Both the position numbers and the translations under genes were made by a program. From positions 146,777-210,776 of the forward strand of contig NZ_VHQH01000039.1 of the NCBI RefSeq assembly GCF_006517535.1: a DNA stretch of 64,000 nt. Direction: 5' to 3'. Every line of letters begins with the position of its first letter. The stretch's first letter is position 1. The notes beneath the pieces are model-generated. The model had not been told where the DNA came from, made no database searches, and worked only from the letters and a program-made list of their open reading frames with translations. This DNA comes from Schumannella sp. 10F1B-5-1. GTDB lineage: Bacteria; Actinomycetota; Actinomycetes; Actinomycetales; Microbacteriaceae. Below are positions 25,404-33,429 of this stretch, one piece after another.

Positions 25404-26306
25404 ATGCCCGACAGCCCGCTCTCCGCGAGCCCCTACGAGATCCTCGGGGTGTCGCCGGCGGCGAGCGACGACGAGCTGCGGCGCGCGTTCCGGCGGCGGA
25501 TGCGCGCGACGCATCCCGATGCGGGTGGCAGCACGGCCGCCTTCGACGACGTGCAGCGCGCGTGGGCACTCGTCGGCACCCCGGAGAGCCGCGCCCGCTA
25601 TGACGGTCGGAGCCAGACCAGCGGCGACCCCGTCGCCTGGGCTCCCTCCGCTCCCCGCGCTCGGCAGGACACGCGGGCGAGCGCCCGCTCCTCGGGGCAC
25701 CCGGGCGGCTGGTATCGCCAGCGCTACCTCGACGAGGTGCGCGCCTGGGTCGGCCTCGGGGACCCGATCCCCGATCCCTACGATCCCGCGCTGGTGCGCC
25801 GTGCGCCGTGGGAGGTGCGATCGCTCCTCGCCGCGGCGGTCGCCGAGGAGGAGACCGCGCGACGGCTCGGCACGCTGGGCATCGGCTTCACCCTCTGGCA
25901 CGATGTCGCGGCCGGCGACGGCAAGCTCGATCACATCGCGCTGGGCCCCACCGGCCTCTGGGCGCTGCAGTCCGCCGACTGGGGCGCGGCCGTCGCGCCA
26001 CGGCGCGGCGACCTCGTCGGCGACGGGCTGGAGCCGGGTGGGCGCCCCGTGCGCGAGACCGTGCTCGACGCACGGAAGCTCGGGCGCGCCGCCCACGTGC
26101 GGTTCACCGCGGCGGTCATCGTCGTGCCTGACGGCCACGCCGACGGCGTCGAGGACATCGGGGAGATGCGCGGTGTGGTCACGCTGCTCAGCGAGCGCTC
26201 GAGGGTCGTCGACCTGCTGCGCCGCGGAGTGCCCGGGGTGGCGATCGGCGGAACCGAGCTGTTCGAGGTGCGCAGCCGGCTGCAGGCGGCGGTGCGCTAC
26301 ATCTGA
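25404..26306 (+). CDS. J-domain protein fused to a degenerate NERD-like domain
   Basis: 300 residues. Residues 8-70 are a J-domain with the HPD tripeptide (RATHPDAGG, about residue 36) needed to stimulate DnaK. After a Ser/Ala/Arg linker, residues 105-300 resemble a NERD (nuclease-related) domain: WHDVAAGDGKLDHIALGPTGLWALQ. In active NERD domains this strand ends in E-x-K; here it reads ALQSAD, so nuclease activity is unlikely. There is no zinc-finger or substrate-binding region of classical DnaJ. The ATG follows TAGGGT by 7 nt. It may recruit DnaK to an unknown client. Confidence 0.75.
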   Translation: MPDSPLSASPYEILGVSPAASDDELRRAFRRRMRATHPDAGGSTAAFDDVQRAWALVGTPESRARYDGRSQTSGDPVAWAPSAPRARQDTRASARSSGHPGGWYRQRYLDEVRAWVGLGDPIPDPYDPALVRRAPWEVRSLLAAAVAEEETARRLGTLGIGFTLWHDVAAGDGKLDHIALGPTGLWALQSADWGAAVAPRRGDLVGDGLEPGGRPVRETVLDARKLGRAAHVRFTAAVIVVPDGHADGVEDIGEMRGVVTLLSERSRVVDLLRRGVPGVAIGGTELFEVRSRLQAAVRYI

Positions 26307-26340
26307 GCGCCCGTCGGTCGGGCGGCGAGGCCGTCGGTCC

Positions 26341-26715
26341 TCAGCCCTGCGCGGCGATCGAGGCGGACTGCGGCGTCGAGCCCGGCTGACCGGCCGGGAT
26401 CGGGAACGCGACGACCGCGGTGCCGTAGACGCACACCTCGGTCCACTGCTGGCCGATCTCCGAGGCGTCGAAGCGCATCGCCACGATCGCGTTGGCTCCG
26501 CGCTGCTGCGCCTCGACGACCATCCGGTTCATGACCTCGTGCCGGCTCTCGTAGAGCGCCTGGGTGAGCTCGGGCAGCTCGCCGCCGCCGATCGCGCGGA
26601 AGCCCGCGAGCAGGTTCGATCCGAAATCGCGGGAGCGCACCGTCAGGCCCATCACCTCGCCGAAGACCGCGTCGATGCGATAGCCCGGGATGTCGTTGCT
26701 CGTCACGATGATCAT
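26341..26715 (-). CDS. YbjQ/UPF0145-family protein
   Basis: 124 residues beginning MIIVTSNDIPGYRIDAVFGEVMGLTVRS, followed by the family core with ALYESRHEVMNRMVVEAQQRGANAIVAMRFDASEI. YbjQ-like proteins form pentameric rings and were named heavy-metal-binding by weak similarity; function unknown. The C-terminal 20 residues (PAGQPGSTPQSASIAAQG) are an unstructured addition. The ATG at 26715 was chosen by family alignment; GATGCT lies 6 nt upstream. Confidence 0.85.
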   Translation of the reverse strand: MIIVTSNDIPGYRIDAVFGEVMGLTVRSRDFGSNLLAGFRAIGGGELPELTQALYESRHEVMNRMVVEAQQRGANAIVAMRFDASEIGQQWTEVCVYGTAVVAFPIPAGQPGSTPQSASIAAQG

Positions 26716-26747
26716 GGCGCGAGCATCCCACGAACGACGACGTCGCG

Positions 26748-28874
26748 TCAGCGTGCGTGCACTCCCGCGGCGTCGAGGATCCAGGCCAGCTCGAAGGCGC
26801 GGCGGCGCCACGACGCGTAACGGCCCGAGACCCCGCCGTGGCCCGCGCTCATCTCGCAGCGCAGCAGCACCGGGGCGCCGACCTCGCGCAGGCGCGCCAC
26901 CCACTTCGCCGGCTCGACGTAGAGCACGCGCGTGTCGTTGAGGCTTGTGACGGCGAGGATGCGCGGGTAGGCGATCTCGCGCACGTTCTCATAGGGCGAG
27001 TAGCTCTTCATGAGCGCATAGACCTCGGCGTCGTGCAGCGGATCGCCCCACTCGTCCCACTCCACGACCGTGAGCGGCAGCTCGGGATCCAGGATGCTCG
27101 TCAGCGGGTCGACGAAGGGCACCGCGGCGAGCACCCCCGAGAAGAGCTCGGGCGCGAGGTTCGCGACGGCGCCCATGAGCAGTCCGCCGGCGGAGCCGCC
27201 TTCGGCCACCAGTCGATCCGGCGCGGTCCAGCCCTGGTCGACGAGCTGCGCGGCGGCGGCGACGAAGTCGGTGAAGCTGTTGCGCTTGTGCTCGAGGCGC
27301 CCCTGCTCGTACCAGCGTCGACCGCGCTCTCCGCCGCCCCGCACGTGCGCCACCGCGAACACCACACCCCGCTCGAGCAGGCTCAGCCGGGGGATCGAGA
27401 ACCCCGGGTCGATGGAGTGCTCGTACGACCCGTAGCCGTAGAGCAGCATCGGCGCGGGCGACCGCGGCACGCCGTCGTCGTCGAGGTCGACGAGGTCGGG
27501 CCGGAACACGAGCGAGACGGGAACCTGCTCGCCGTCGGCGGCGGTCGCCCACACGCGACGCTGACGGTAGAGCGCCGCGTCGTAGCCGCCGAGCACAGGC
27601 TGGCGCTTCAGCTCGACGGTCTCGCCGGTGCGCAGGTCGAGCTCGGTCACGATCGTCGGGGTGATGAAGCTCGTGCGCGTGACGCGCACGGTGGGCTGCG
27701 TCCACTCCGGCCCGCCGCCCGCGCTGATCGTGAAGAGCTCCTCGTCGACCTCGAGCTCGCGGAAGTCGAGGCCGGCGTCGTCGTCGTCGAGTCCGGCGAT
27801 CGCGACGCGGCGCAGCGTGTCGCGGCGGTAGTGCAGCACCAGGTGGTCGGCGTAGGCCGAGATCCCGCTGACCCGGGTTCCGGCCCGGTGCGGCACGATC
27901 GTCTCGCGCGGACCCTGCGGGTCGTCGGGGTCGATGGCGTCGATCGCGAAGTCGGGCGCGCCGTCGTTGTGCGTCACGAGCAGTCGCGAGCGCCCGCCGA
28001 TCACCGCGTGCACGACGTCGTACTCGACGCCCTCGCGGCGGGGCCAGACGACGCGCGGATCGCCGGTCGGATCGTCGCCGTCGAGCAGCAGGACCTCGCT
28101 CGTGATCTTCGACCCGAGCTCGATCACCAGGTAGCGCCGGCTGCGCGAGAGGCCGACGCCGACCCAGAAGCGTTCGTCCGGCTCGTGCAGCACGACCGCG
28201 TCGGCGGCCGGATCATCGCCGAGGCGGTGTCGCAGCACGCGATCGGGCCGCCACGCCGCATCCACGGTGGTGTAGACGATCCAGCGTCCGCTCGCATCCC
28301 AGAGCGCGTCGCCCGAGGTGCCGGCGATGCGCTCGTCGCGATCGACGCCGGTGGCGAGGTCGCGGATGCGCAGCTCGTAGCGCTCGTCGCCGACCGCGTC
28401 GACGCTCCAGAGCAGCAGCGTTCCGTCGGGGGAGACGTCGAGGGTGCCGATCGAGAAGAAGTCGCCGTCGGCCTCGGCGTTGCCGTCGAGGATCACCTGC
28501 TCACCGGCGGGAGCCGAGCCGTCCTCGGGGAGGCGCGGCGGCATCCAGTCGTCGGCGTCGGCGACCGGGATGCGGCAGTGCAGCGAGTACTGCGACCCGG
28601 CGACCGTGCGCGCGTAGTACCACCAGCCGCCCTCGCGCACCGGCACGCTGAGGTCGTCCTCCTTCGTGCGGTCGCGGATCTCCTCGAAGACGAGCTCCTC
28701 CAGCACCGCGAGGTCGGCGGTGCTCGCATCGGTGAAGGCGTTCTCGGCGTGCAGGTGCGCGAGCACCTCGGGGTCGTCCTTGGCGCGCAGCCACTCGTAG
28801 TCGTCGAGAACGATGTCGCCGTGGTGACGGCGTTCGACGGGACGACGGGCGGCGACGGGCGGTTCGAGGGACAT
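26748..28874 (-). CDS. ptrB: Oligopeptidase B (S9A prolyl oligopeptidase family)
   Basis: 708 residues, the usual family length. The N-terminal beta-propeller begins with HGDIVLDDYEWLRAKDDPEVL. The C-terminal alpha/beta hydrolase has the catalytic Ser in AEGGSAGGLLMGAVAN, an Asp in the TSLNDTRV region, and the His in SAGHGGVSGR. The enzyme cleaves short peptides after Arg/Lys in the cytoplasm; there is no signal peptide. The ATG at 28874 follows TACGGT by 6 nt. It is a single gene, divergent from the membrane protein at 28973. Confidence 0.92.
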   Translation of the reverse strand: MSLEPPVAARRPVERRHHGDIVLDDYEWLRAKDDPEVLAHLHAENAFTDASTADLAVLEELVFEEIRDRTKEDDLSVPVREGGWWYYARTVAGSQYSLHCRIPVADADDWMPPRLPEDGSAPAGEQVILDGNAEADGDFFSIGTLDVSPDGTLLLWSVDAVGDERYELRIRDLATGVDRDERIAGTSGDALWDASGRWIVYTTVDAAWRPDRVLRHRLGDDPAADAVVLHEPDERFWVGVGLSRSRRYLVIELGSKITSEVLLLDGDDPTGDPRVVWPRREGVEYDVVHAVIGGRSRLLVTHNDGAPDFAIDAIDPDDPQGPRETIVPHRAGTRVSGISAYADHLVLHYRRDTLRRVAIAGLDDDDAGLDFRELEVDEELFTISAGGGPEWTQPTVRVTRTSFITPTIVTELDLRTGETVELKRQPVLGGYDAALYRQRRVWATAADGEQVPVSLVFRPDLVDLDDDGVPRSPAPMLLYGYGSYEHSIDPGFSIPRLSLLERGVVFAVAHVRGGGERGRRWYEQGRLEHKRNSFTDFVAAAAQLVDQGWTAPDRLVAEGGSAGGLLMGAVANLAPELFSGVLAAVPFVDPLTSILDPELPLTVVEWDEWGDPLHDAEVYALMKSYSPYENVREIAYPRILAVTSLNDTRVLYVEPAKWVARLREVGAPVLLRCEMSAGHGGVSGRYASWRRRAFELAWILDAAGVHAR

Positions 28875-28972
28875 GGTTCCACCGTAGGGCGCGGGCGCTC
28901 CGCACTGCCCGCATGCGGGCGCCGACCCGTGCGCGGCGAGGCCGAGAGCTGAGCGCCCGTTAGCATCGGAGG

Positions 28973-30271
28973 ATGCGCCGCACGCTCGCCGATCTGCTCC
29001 GGATCCTCGCGCGCTCGCTGCCGGCGCTCATGGCCTGGTATCTGGCCGGCGAGCTGGTGCGCTACCTCGTGATCTCGCTGGCGGCGCCGCTCTCCTTCGA
29101 CAGCGGCCTGCTCCCGCTGCTGTTCCTGCCGATCGCGGTGCTCGCCCGCCTGGTCGCCTTCGTCGGCATGTTCCTGGTGGCGCGCGGCGCCATGCGCGAG
29201 TACCTCGCCGTGCCGGGCGGAGGCATCCCGCCGACGCTCCGCGAGCGGGCCCGGGAGTTCGGCGACGTGCTGTTCTCGTCGATCGTGCCGTTCTTCGTGC
29301 TCTACGCGCTGATCGGCGGCGTCGCCGAGGACCTCGCCGACTACGCCGTGACCGCCTTCTACTACAGCTTCGGATCGGGCCGCTACGTGCTCGATCCCGG
29401 CAGCGGGCCGGTCGTCGCGGCGGTCGTCGTCGTCGCGTTCGTGCTGCGCATCCTGGTCGACCGCTTCAGCGAGCGGCTGCCCGCGTTCTTCTCGGTCATC
29501 GAGATCTACCTCGAGGCGACCTGGATCTTCGTCGCCGTCGGCGGCCTCACGGCCGTGCTCGGCGACGTGGGCGGCTGGTTCGGATCGCGGCGCATCGTCG
29601 TGGCCGTGCAGGAGGCGCGGGCCGGGCTCGAAGATGTCTGGTCGGGTCTCGAGGTCGTGTTCCGCGGCATCGACGGCGCCGTGCCGCTCGTGCTGCAGGT
29701 GATCGTGCTGCCGCTCGCGTGGCTGCTGATCGCGGGCGTGATCTACACGCGGGCGATCGCCGAGTCACGCCACGAGCGGCTCATGCCGGTGCGGGTCGAA
29801 GCGCGGCTGCGCGTCCGACTGGCCGCGCTGCCGCGCTTCGTGCAGCGGTCGATCCGCAGCTCGGTGCGGCTCTGGTACGAGACGGCCGAGCCGGTGCTGA
29901 TCAGCGGCCGGATGATCCTCGGCACCCGCGCGCGCATCCTCGTCGTGCTGATGGCGCTGTCAGGACTGCTCTACGCGGCGCACCAGTGGCTGTTCCGCGG
30001 CACGCTCGTGCTGATCGGCCCGCATGAGCTCCCCTATGCGCGCGACGCGTACCACAACGTGTCCGTCGCCCTCGGCCTGGTGACCGAGCCGATCCGCGTC
30101 GCGCTGCTCGCGGCGGTCTTCGATCAGGTGATCGGGCGCTGGTGGCGACGGCGCACGGGCGACCTGTCGCCGCAGCGGCTGCCGCGCATCCCGCCCCTCA
30201 GCCGAGCGGGTCGGACGGCAGCTCGAACAGGTAGATCGACTGACGGAAGTCCTCGGCCTTCGGCGCCGTGA
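28973..30271 (+). CDS. Large multi-pass membrane protein
   Basis: 432 residues with roughly eight hydrophobic segments, and basic patches between them (RRRTGDLSPQRLPRIP at the C-terminus). No transporter or enzyme motif is recognised. The ATG at 28973 follows TAGCAT by 6 nt. The 3' end overlaps the convergent gene at 30198 by 74 nt; the last 25 residues (SRAGRTAARTGRSTDGSPRPSAP) look non-conserved, so the true end may be shorter in relatives. Confidence 0.72.
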   Translation: MRRTLADLLRILARSLPALMAWYLAGELVRYLVISLAAPLSFDSGLLPLLFLPIAVLARLVAFVGMFLVARGAMREYLAVPGGGIPPTLRERAREFGDVLFSSIVPFFVLYALIGGVAEDLADYAVTAFYYSFGSGRYVLDPGSGPVVAAVVVVAFVLRILVDRFSERLPAFFSVIEIYLEATWIFVAVGGLTAVLGDVGGWFGSRRIVVAVQEARAGLEDVWSGLEVVFRGIDGAVPLVLQVIVLPLAWLLIAGVIYTRAIAESRHERLMPVRVEARLRVRLAALPRFVQRSIRSSVRLWYETAEPVLISGRMILGTRARILVVLMALSGLLYAAHQWLFRGTLVLIGPHELPYARDAYHNVSVALGLVTEPIRVALLAAVFDQVIGRWWRRRTGDLSPQRLPRIPPLSRAGRTAARTGRSTDGSPRPSAP

Positions 30272-30794
30272 ACGTCACCTGCACGCGCGCCTCGTCGTAG
30301 ACGTCGTCGGGTACGAGGAAGACACCTTCGAAGACGGCCTTGTCGCCGTCGTCGCTGAAGGTGCAGTAGGTGGTCGTGCCGGTCGAGAGGCCGTAGTCGT
30401 ACTGCGCCGGATTGACGACGGTGGTCCAGGTGCGGTCGCCGCGTCCGCCGTCGACGCGCGGCGCCACGAGACGGATGTCGCAGGTGCCGGGTTCGGCCGC
30501 GGCGTCAGCGCCGGGCGTGATCGGCAGGAGCACGCCGAGCAGCGCGTAGCCCGCGGGCACGTCGACGGCGTTGTCGCTGTCGCGCGTGAAGAAGCCGGCC
30601 TTCGTGACCTCGAAGGTCGAGCCCTGCTGCTCGATGCTGTCGCCGGTCGCGACCCGCTGAGTGCGCTGGGCGGGGGAGTCGGAGGGGAGCAGCGGCTCGA
30701 AGCCGACGAGCCAGACCATCGCGCCCGCGGTGACGACGAGCACGCCGAGCGCGAGGCCGTTGCGTCGGGCCCACGCCGTGATCGCGGCCCTCAC
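30198..30794 (-). CDS. Single-pass exported protein, third of a coupled trio
   Basis: 198 residues: a basic start, one N-terminal helix (about residues 11-30, GLALGVLVVTAGAMVWLVGF), then an extracytoplasmic domain rich in beta strands. That domain contains two Cys (TCDIRLV, TYCTFSD) and a segment VFEGVFLVPDDVYDEARVQVTF resembling DUF4352-like immunoglobulin-fold domains. GTG 30794 overlaps the preceding stop. It probably remains anchored in the membrane facing outward. Function unknown. Confidence 0.7.
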   Translation of the reverse strand: MRAAITAWARRNGLALGVLVVTAGAMVWLVGFEPLLPSDSPAQRTQRVATGDSIEQQGSTFEVTKAGFFTRDSDNAVDVPAGYALLGVLLPITPGADAAAEPGTCDIRLVAPRVDGGRGDRTWTTVVNPAQYDYGLSTGTTTYCTFSDDGDKAVFEGVFLVPDDVYDEARVQVTFTAPKAEDFRQSIYLFELPSDPLG

Positions 30795-31390
30795 GGCGCC
30801 AGCGCCTTCACCAGCTCGGGCTCGGGGAGCTCGAGATCGTCCACCCGGGAGGCGCTGGCCAGGTCGACGGTGAACACGGGCACGTCATCGAGCTTGGGGG
30901 CGACCTGCGTCTGCAGACGCACCTCGGCGTGCTCGGCGCCGGAGGTCTCGAGGGCGGCCGCGGGCACCTCGAACGCGATCGCGCCGCGCTGGGCGACGCC
31001 GGGACCCTCGCCGTACTTCGAGAGGTCGCCGTCGAAGCCGGTGTAGCTGGAGTACTCGACGCCGTCGATCACGAGCAGCGACGACGAGATCCCCTCGCTC
31101 GAGTCGCGGGTCTGCAGCGTGAGCGTCACGACCACCCAGCGACCGGTCGTGCGCACCTGCTCGGCGCGCCATCCCGTCGTGGTGACCGACCGGGCGATCT
31201 GCGCGCCGTCCAGCCGGCTGTGCAGCAGCCGAGTCGTCACGACCTCGCCGGGCTCGGCGCGCACCAGGAACTCGGCCGGCACGCCGTCGTCGCCGCTCGG
31301 CGCGGTCGCGGCGGCGAACATTCCGACGGCGAGCAGCGCCAGGGCCACGAGGATGCGCAGCGGACGGTTCGCGAGCACCGGCCGGCTCAT
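30791..31390 (-). CDS. Single-pass exported protein, second of a coupled trio
   Basis: 199 residues with an N-terminal signal-anchor (ILVALALLAVGMFAAATAP, about residues 11-29) and a beta-rich extracytoplasmic domain (WVVVTLTLQTRDSSEG, AIAFEVPAAALETSGAEHAEVRLQ). Its overall plan matches its two neighbours, with which it overlaps by 4 nt at each end. No lipobox Cys is seen at the cleavage position. Function unknown. Confidence 0.7.
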   Translation of the reverse strand: MSRPVLANRPLRILVALALLAVGMFAAATAPSGDDGVPAEFLVRAEPGEVVTTRLLHSRLDGAQIARSVTTTGWRAEQVRTTGRWVVVTLTLQTRDSSEGISSSLLVIDGVEYSSYTGFDGDLSKYGEGPGVAQRGAIAFEVPAAALETSGAEHAEVRLQTQVAPKLDDVPVFTVDLASASRVDDLELPEPELVKALAP

Positions 31391-31974
31391 GCGCGCCGCT
31401 CGATCTCGTCGACGGCGATGCGGCCGACCGGATACGGCGAGCCGTAGGACGTGTCGCCGAACACGGGATCGCCGTAGACCCGATCGGTGCGGTACACCCC
31501 GACCACCGCATCCCTCGCGTCGATGTCGTCGGGGATCTCGAAGACGTAGAGCAGGCGGGTCGCGACCCCCGGCTGCAGGGGAGCCGCGGCGGCGCCGCCG
31601 AGCGCGCGGTCGACGGTGGTGGTCTCGGTCGCCTGCGTGAGGGCGCTGCCGTAGTTCACGCCGATCCGGACCCGGCCGAGGAACATCGGAGCCTCGGTGA
31701 GGTTGGTCTGGGTGGCGGTCACGGTGAGCCAGAGGCGTCCGTCGCTCGCCTCGCTCTCGGTCCCGAGGCGGTAGCGCGACACCGTGACGGCGTCGACGAC
31801 CGTGACGAAGTCGCCGACCTCGATGCGATCGCCGAGTGAGTAGCTCTCGACGGCGCGGCCCTCGTCCTCGTCGAGACCGCCGAGGGCGATCACGAGCACG
31901 ACGCCGAGAGCGAGCGCTCCGGCGACGGCGGCGATGACGGCGCGTCTCCTGAGTCTCGCTCGATCCCGCGCCAT
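31387..31974 (-). CDS. Single-pass exported protein, first of a coupled trio
   Basis: 195 residues: basic N-terminus (ARDRARLRRR), hydrophobic helix (AVIAAVAGALALGVVLVIAL), then a domain with LGDRIEVGDFVTVVDAVTVSRYRLG and LLYVFEIPDDIDARDAVVGVY, similar to DUF4352-like beta domains. ATG 31974 follows TACGCT by 6 nt and is preferred over an upstream in-frame ATG. It heads a three-gene operon in which each stop overlaps the next start, implying the three are made in fixed ratio and may form one surface complex. Function unknown. Confidence 0.7.
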   Translation of the reverse strand: MARDRARLRRRAVIAAVAGALALGVVLVIALGGLDEDEGRAVESYSLGDRIEVGDFVTVVDAVTVSRYRLGTESEASDGRLWLTVTATQTNLTEAPMFLGRVRIGVNYGSALTQATETTTVDRALGGAAAAPLQPGVATRLLYVFEIPDDIDARDAVVGVYRTDRVYGDPVFGDTSYGSPYPVGRIAVDEIERRA

Positions 31975-32070
31975 GACCCCAGCGTACCCAGGCGCACGGT
32001 CGGCGCCGTGACCGCTCCCGGCCACGTGCGAACAGGGCCTGCCGGAGGGGGAGTGCTCCGGACGGGCGAC

Positions 32071-33357
32071 TCAGGCCGCGGTCAGCTCGTCGCCCACCGT
32101 GACGGCGCCCACCGCGACTGCGATCGTGCCGAGCGGGATGTGCAGGTGCTCGGGGCGCATGCGCTGCTCGGAGACCGCGTCGAAGAGCCCCAGGTCGAGC
32201 TGCATCGCCCGCACGAGCGCGTCGTCCTCCGCGACGCCGGCGCCCTCGAGGAACGACTGCCGCACCTCGGCCGCCCAGCCGTCGCCGGCCTGCGCGAGCC
32301 CGGCCGCGTAGTCGATCGACCGCAGCACGGCCGCGATGTCGCGGCCGGGGAGATCGGCGCGGTCGTCAGCGGGCACCGGCGCGGCGCCGCCATGGTCGGC
32401 GATGCGCCACTCGCCGTCGGGGGTACGGCGCAGGGCGGTGAGCTCGAGGCTGCCGTGCACGCTCTGCAGAGCGGGCCAGGCGGCGTCCTCGGCGTCGTCG
32501 AGCAGACGCTGCGCGGCGGGGGCGAGCATCGCCACATCGGGGATGCGGTGGCTCGCGGCGAGCAGGCGGGTGCGCCAGGCGGCGAGCGTGCGCTCGCGTT
32601 CGGCCGCGACGAGCGGCCGAGCGGTGTCGCGCAGTCCGGCGTGCATGCGGGCGACGGCGGCGCCCATCGCGCGCACGTCGTCGCGCACGTCGCGACCGGC
32701 CCGCGCGGCGCCGATCAGATGCGTCCAGCCGTCGATGCTCCCGGTCTCGGTCTGCTCGGCGAGGGCCAGGTGGGCGGTCTCGACCCAGTCGTCGTCCTCG
32801 GTCCAGGTCGCGCGCAGGGTGCCGACCAGGCGGGGGCGCACCGCGGCATCCGTCAGCTGCTCGGCGGCGGCGGCATCCGGATGCGGTCCCGGCAGCAGCT
32901 GGCGGTACACGGTCACGTCGATCTCGGGGCGGCCGTAGACCTGCACCGAGAGCCGGGCTCGGGGACCCGCATCCTGAACCGCCTCGCACCGCACGACGAA
33001 GCGATCGTCGTCGGGGTCGATGAGGGTCCCGGCCTCGTGCATGCCGGCCAGCAGGGCCGCCGCATAGGCGGTGTCGCCGACGCCGTCGAAGAGCGCGGCG
33101 CCGCCGTAGCCGCGGCCGATCCAGCGCGGGTCGGAGGGGTCGGGCGCGACATCGCGCTCGACGACGGGCACCTGGTAGAGCATCCCGTCGTCACGGGCGT
33201 CGTCGGCGACGACGAGCACGCGCACGCGGGCGGTCGGATCGGCCGAGGGCAGGAAGATCTCCGCCAGCTCGCGCAGGCGCGGGCGGGCGTCGCCGTTCGG
33301 CAGATACCAGGACTGTCGGGACATCCACTCCGAGATGCGGTCCAGAGTGCTCTGCAT
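32071..33357 (-). CDS. Degenerate maltokinase paralogue (probable pseudokinase)
   Basis: 428 residues, collinear with the maltokinase encoded just upstream. Matching parts are the N-terminal cap (ISEWMSRQSWYLPNGDARPRL against the RWFAAKG block), the SIDGWTHLIGAARAG block, and the C-terminal IAAVLRSIDYAAGLAQ block. Catalytic positions are lost: the kinase brace RIHGDLHLGQ reads SVHGSLELTA near residue 302, the ATP-site LVLKLFR is VTVYRQL, and LIDFEGEP is IADHGGAAP. It may act as a regulator or partner of Mak; that is inference. The reading frame is intact. A TATAAA box and CCCCC-CTTC-GGGGGACAG element precede it. Confidence 0.8.
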   Translation of the reverse strand: MQSTLDRISEWMSRQSWYLPNGDARPRLRELAEIFLPSADPTARVRVLVVADDARDDGMLYQVPVVERDVAPDPSDPRWIGRGYGGAALFDGVGDTAYAAALLAGMHEAGTLIDPDDDRFVVRCEAVQDAGPRARLSVQVYGRPEIDVTVYRQLLPGPHPDAAAAEQLTDAAVRPRLVGTLRATWTEDDDWVETAHLALAEQTETGSIDGWTHLIGAARAGRDVRDDVRAMGAAVARMHAGLRDTARPLVAAERERTLAAWRTRLLAASHRIPDVAMLAPAAQRLLDDAEDAAWPALQSVHGSLELTALRRTPDGEWRIADHGGAAPVPADDRADLPGRDIAAVLRSIDYAAGLAQAGDGWAAEVRQSFLEGAGVAEDDALVRAMQLDLGLFDAVSEQRMRPEHLHIPLGTIAVAVGAVTVGDELTAA

Positions 33358-33364
33358 GTCCCCC

Positions 33365-33389
33365 TTTATATCCCCCCTTCGGGGGACAG
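33365..33389 (-). promoter_or_regulatory. Promoter with CCCC-N4-GGGGGACAG element
   Basis: On the minus strand, CTGTCCCCCGAAGGGGG is followed within 2 nt by TATAAA (33365-33370), then 7 nt to the ATG at 33357. The hairpin-forming element (33372-33389) therefore directly abuts the -10 box, where a bound regulator would contact RNA polymerase. The gene thus seems to have its own promoter despite lying 72 nt downstream of mak. Confidence 0.55.
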
Positions 33390-33429
33390 CGCCTCCGGGA
33401 TGGCTGGGAGAGCCGGCGCGTCGCCGCGA

